Below, piece by piece: positions 60,887 to 64,000 of a stretch of DNA of 64,000 nucleotides. A program made the translations under genes and the position numbers. A model generated the notes under the pieces. It worked only from the letters and a program-made list of their open reading frames with translations. It did no database searches and was not told where the DNA came from. The stretch spans positions 372,001-436,000 of the forward strand of contig NZ_LR134472.1 of NCBI RefSeq assembly GCF_900637905.1. Direction: 5' to 3'. Each line of letters starts with the position of its first letter. The stretch's first letter is position 1. The DNA is from Parvimonas micra. GTDB taxonomy: Bacteria > Bacillota > Clostridia > Tissierellales > Peptoniphilaceae.

Positions 60887-60916
60887 ACAAAAAAACAACG
60901 GATTTTTACCCGTTGT
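60887..60916 (-). terminator. Terminator of ileS
   Basis: On the minus strand AACAACGG and CCGTTGTT form an 8-bp stem followed by a long T run, 17 bp after the ileS stop codon. Confidence 0.85.
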
Positions 60917-60932
60917 TTTTCAAAGTTTTTTA

Positions 60933-63900
60933 TTAAACTCTTTCTACAAATAATTTTCCAACTTCTCCGTTGAAATCAACTTCTTCTGTATCCAAGCTGT
61001 CAACAAAAGTCAATTCAACACCCAAAGTTTCATTCATTATAAATTCTTTGTAGTTTTCAACTGCTTTTTTCAATCTTTCTGAACAAGCACATTTTATTCT
61101 AATTTCATCAAGAACGTCAAAATCAGCAGATTTTCTCATTTGTTGTATTTTTGAAATTATTTCTCTTGCAAAGCCTTCGTCAAGTAATTCATCAGTTAAA
61201 GTAGTATCTAAAATTACGAAAAGATTATTTTCCATTGTAACGTCAAAGCCTTCTTTTGCACTAACTTTTACGTCAACATATTCTTTTAAGATTTCAGTTT
61301 CTTCTCCATTTAGATTTACAAAAACAGATCCTTTTTCAAATTTTTCTAAAAATTCTTTTGCATTTGTTTCATTTAAGAATTTTCCAAATTCTTTAATTTT
61401 AGCTCCTAAAATTTTACCACAAACTTTGAAATCCGGTTTTAACATATAATTCATAAAGCCTGATAAATCTTTTTCGAATACAACTTTTTTAACATTAAGT
61501 TCTTCCTTAATCAATTCTTCTAAATCGCCAATTTTTTCTTTTAAATCAAAATCAACAACTATTTCAGAAAGTGGTTGTCTAACCTTAATCTTAACTTTTT
61601 CACGACTTGCACGACCGATTGTTACAAGATTTCTAACGATATCCATTTTTTCTTCCAATGCTTCATCAATTAGACTTTCATCACATTCAGGAATGAAATC
61701 TAAATGAACACTCTTCTTGTCAGTTAAATTACGATACATTTCTTCTGCAACAAAAGGAGTAATAGGTGCAATAATCTTTGAAATTCCAAGTAGTATTTCA
61801 TAAGTTGTATTGTAGACAGCCTTTTTATCGTCATCTACTTCTGTATTCCAAAATCTTCTTCTATTTCTTCTGATATACCAATTTGATAAATCTTCAATTA
61901 CAAAATCAGAAATTGCACGAACAACCTTTGTAACTTCAAATTTATCCATATTTTCATTATACATTTTCAAAAGATTATTGTAACGAGATAGTATCCATCT
62001 GTCTATTTCAGGTCTCTTATTATACTCTACAAAGAACTCTCTTGGATCTATATCATCAGTTCCTGAATAAAGTTGGAAGAAATTGTAAGTATTCTTGAAA
62101 GATCTGAAAAATTTACTTTCAATTTCTCTAAGTCCTTCAACGTCAAATCTAGTTGGAACCCAAGGTGGTGAAACATAAAGTGAATAAAATCTCACTGCAT
62201 CTGCTCCGTATTTATCAAATAATTCAATCGGATCAATTGTATTCCCACGGGATTTGCTCATCTTTTTGCCATCTTTATCCAAAATTAAATCATTTACTAA
62301 AACATTTTTATATGGAGATTTTCCAGTTATTAATGTTGAAATTGCAAGTAATGAATAGAACCATCCACGAGTTTGGTCAATTCCTTCACTAATGAAATCT
62401 GCAGGAAATAATTCTCCAAAGTTTTCCTTGTTTTCAAAAGGATAATGATGTTGTGCAAAAGGCATCGATCCAGAGTCAAACCAAACGTCAATAACGTCTT
62501 TTTCTCTTGTCATTGTGCCACCACATTTTTCACATTTCAAATGAACATTATCTACATATGGTCTGTGTAATTCTATATTTTCGTCAATTTCTTCAATACT
62601 TCTTTCAGCCAATTCTTTTCTTGAGCCTACACTTGTGCAATGACCACAATCACATTTCCAAACATTGAAAGGAGTTCCCCAATATCTTGAACGGCTGATT
62701 GCCCAGTCATTTAAGTTTTCAAGCCAGTTTCCAAATCTCTTTTCCCCAACAAAATCAGGATAGAAATTTACAGCCTTTGCATTTTCAATTAATTTATCTT
62801 TATATTTAGTAACTTCAATATACCAAGATGGTTTTGAATAATAAATTAAAGGTGTATGACATCTCCAACAATGTGGATAATTATGTTCAACCTTTTGTTT
62901 TTTTAATGCCTTATTATTTTCAAAAAGATATGTGATAATATCAGCATCACATTCCATAACAGGTCTGCCTTCATATATTGTAGTGCTGAATTTTCCCTCC
63001 TCATTAACAGGATTAATCAACGGAAGATTGTATCTTCTTCCTGTTTGATAGTCGTCTTCCCCAAAAGCCGGAGCAGTATGAACAATACCTGTACCGTCTT
63101 CAACAGTTACATAGTCAGCAAGAGTTACAAAAAATGCTTTTTGTTTTGTTTCAATTTCAGGAATAAGTTGTTCATATTCCCAATATTCCATATCTTTTCC
63201 TAGGAATTTTTCTACAACTTCATAATCTTCTCCTAAAACTTTAGTTGCTAGATTTTCAGCTAAATAGAAAAATTCATCTTTATATTTTACCTTTACATAG
63301 GTTACATTAGGATTAACAGTCAAAGCAACATTAGAAGGTAGAGTCCAAGGTGTTGTTGTCCACGCAATAAAATAAGCATCTTCATCTTTCTTCTTGAACT
63401 TTACATAAACTGTTGTAGTCTTAATCATTTCATAACCTTGGGCTACTTCATGAGACGCAAGACCGGTTCCACAACGTGGACAATAAGGTAAAATCTTCGC
63501 TCCCTCATACATTAAACCTTTTTTAAAAATTTCATCTAAAAGATTCCAAACTGATTCAATATAATTATTATCAAGAGTGATGTAAGGATTGTTCATATCA
63601 GCCAAGAAAGCCATTCTTTCAGACATTTCTCTCCATTTACTTTCATAAAAGAAAACTGATTCTCTACATTCCTTACAGAATTTTTCTACACCATAATTTT
63701 CAATATCTTTTTTACTTGTAAGTCCTAATTTCTTTTCAACTTCAATTTCTACAGGTAGTCCATGAGTATCCCAACCTGCTTTTCTCTTTACTTTAAACCC
63801 TTTCATAGTTTTATATCTACAAGTCATATCCTTTAGAGTACGACTTATAACATGGTGAATACCGGGTTTAGCATTTGCTGTAGGAGGACCATCATAAAAT

Positions 63901-64000
63901 ATATAATTATCATGTCCCTCTCTTGAATTTACAGATTCATGCAACAAATCTATCTCATTCCAATATTCAGATATTTTCATTTCTCTATCCTTAACGGACT
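60933..64000 (-). CDS. ileS: Isoleucine--tRNA ligase, long type-2-like, 5' end outside window
   Basis: This class I synthetase has over 1015 residues. PPTANAKPGIHHVISRTLKD carries the HIGH-equivalent in the PGIHH form typical of the long, type-2 IleS group. The editing (CP1) domain spans about 180-400, LDKDGKKMSKSRGNTIDP is KMSKS, and zinc-like Cys pairs (CPRCGTG, KCEKCGG) are present. The frame has no stop between the ATG at 63980 and the window edge, and the residues before it (VKDRE) fit the family's N-terminus. The true start is therefore probably beyond 64000. A T-box may lie upstream, out of view. Confidence 0.94.
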   Translation of the reverse strand, partial: SVKDREMKISEYWNEIDLLHESVNSREGHDNYIFYDGPPTANAKPGIHHVISRTLKDMTCRYKTMKGFKVKRKAGWDTHGLPVEIEVEKKLGLTSKKDIENYGVEKFCKECRESVFFYESKWREMSERMAFLADMNNPYITLDNNYIESVWNLLDEIFKKGLMYEGAKILPYCPRCGTGLASHEVAQGYEMIKTTTVYVKFKKKDEDAYFIAWTTTPWTLPSNVALTVNPNVTYVKVKYKDEFFYLAENLATKVLGEDYEVVEKFLGKDMEYWEYEQLIPEIETKQKAFFVTLADYVTVEDGTGIVHTAPAFGEDDYQTGRRYNLPLINPVNEEGKFSTTIYEGRPVMECDADIITYLFENNKALKKQKVEHNYPHCWRCHTPLIYYSKPSWYIEVTKYKDKLIENAKAVNFYPDFVGEKRFGNWLENLNDWAISRSRYWGTPFNVWKCDCGHCTSVGSRKELAERSIEEIDENIELHRPYVDNVHLKCEKCGGTMTREKDVIDVWFDSGSMPFAQHHYPFENKENFGELFPADFISEGIDQTRGWFYSLLAISTLITGKSPYKNVLVNDLILDKDGKKMSKSRGNTIDPIELFDKYGADAVRFYSLYVSPPWVPTRFDVEGLREIESKFFRSFKNTYNFFQLYSGTDDIDPREFFVEYNKRPEIDRWILSRYNNLLKMYNENMDKFEVTKVVRAISDFVIEDLSNWYIRRNRRRFWNTEVDDDKKAVYNTTYEILLGISKIIAPITPFVAEEMYRNLTDKKSVHLDFIPECDESLIDEALEEKMDIVRNLVTIGRASREKVKIKVRQPLSEIVVDFDLKEKIGDLEELIKEELNVKKVVFEKDLSGFMNYMLKPDFKVCGKILGAKIKEFGKFLNETNAKEFLEKFEKGSVFVNLNGEETEILKEYVDVKVSAKEGFDVTMENNLFVILDTTLTDELLDEGFAREIISKIQQMRKSADFDVLDEIRIKCACSERLKKAVENYKEFIMNETLGVELTFVDSLDTEEVDFNGEVGKLFVERV

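Overview
The window is very AT-rich (by eye roughly 28-30% G+C, not computed) with Gram-positive features throughout: strong GGAGG-type ribosome binding sites, T-box leaders, a tetrahydrofolate riboswitch, sortase-anchored surface proteins, Veg, DarA and a BofA-like protein. Gene content fits a non-sporulating anaerobic coccus of the Tissierellia. A Parvimonas-like organism is my best guess from general knowledge; there is no rRNA here to prove it. Nearly every gene is on the minus strand. The plus-strand exceptions are two ECF transporter S components and arcA.

Layout. 1-3.9 kb: a partial DUF454 membrane protein and a heterodimeric ABC exporter. 4-5.95 kb: proS under a proline T-box. 6.1-6.6 kb: a Dps ferritin. 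6.8-12.1 kb: a cell-wall operon with aspartate racemase, an ATP-grasp ligase, a glutamine-dependent asparagine synthetase and a divergent MurE-like ligase. Together these suggest a D-Asp/D-Asn peptidoglycan cross-bridge. 12.2-12.9 kb: tRNA-Lys, -Phe, -Gly and -Cys, with a tandem repeat containing decayed tRNA ends between Lys and Phe. 13-18.9 kb: mobB, moeA, a short AI-2E-family membrane protein, pgi, a PAS-PP2C phosphatase and an rRNA methyltransferase. 19-22.6 kb: an ECF S component, veg, a 42-residue membrane protein, and the holB, darA x2, tmk, bofA cluster.

22.7-42.7 kb is an accessory, surface-oriented region. It has four sortase substrates: a thioester/VaFE/SpaA adhesin, a 1288-residue CnaB-repeat protein, an LPRTG protein with two long repeats, and an LPKTG protein with an InlB-type repeat. 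Among them lie an aldehyde dehydrogenase, a metallo-beta-lactamase-fold hydrolase, a DKNYY-type protein, and a brnQ-metY operon under a T-box whose specifier reads ATG (Met).

43-53.6 kb is the most unusual part: a co-directional block of poorly known genes. It encodes a UPF1-like SF1 helicase, two adjacent DUF262 proteins (one with a DUF1524/HNH-like end), a membrane-anchored protein, a TPR-like protein and small hypotheticals. It looks like an undescribed defence-type module. The gene just after rlmD is frameshifted at a short AT-dinucleotide run; loss of one AT unit restores the frame.

53.6-64 kb returns to core genes: rlmD, secA, folT behind a THF riboswitch, arcA and a type-2-like ileS that runs off the window. 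Between folT and arcA lies about 1 kb of non-coding repeats built from palindromes whose arms change together between copies.
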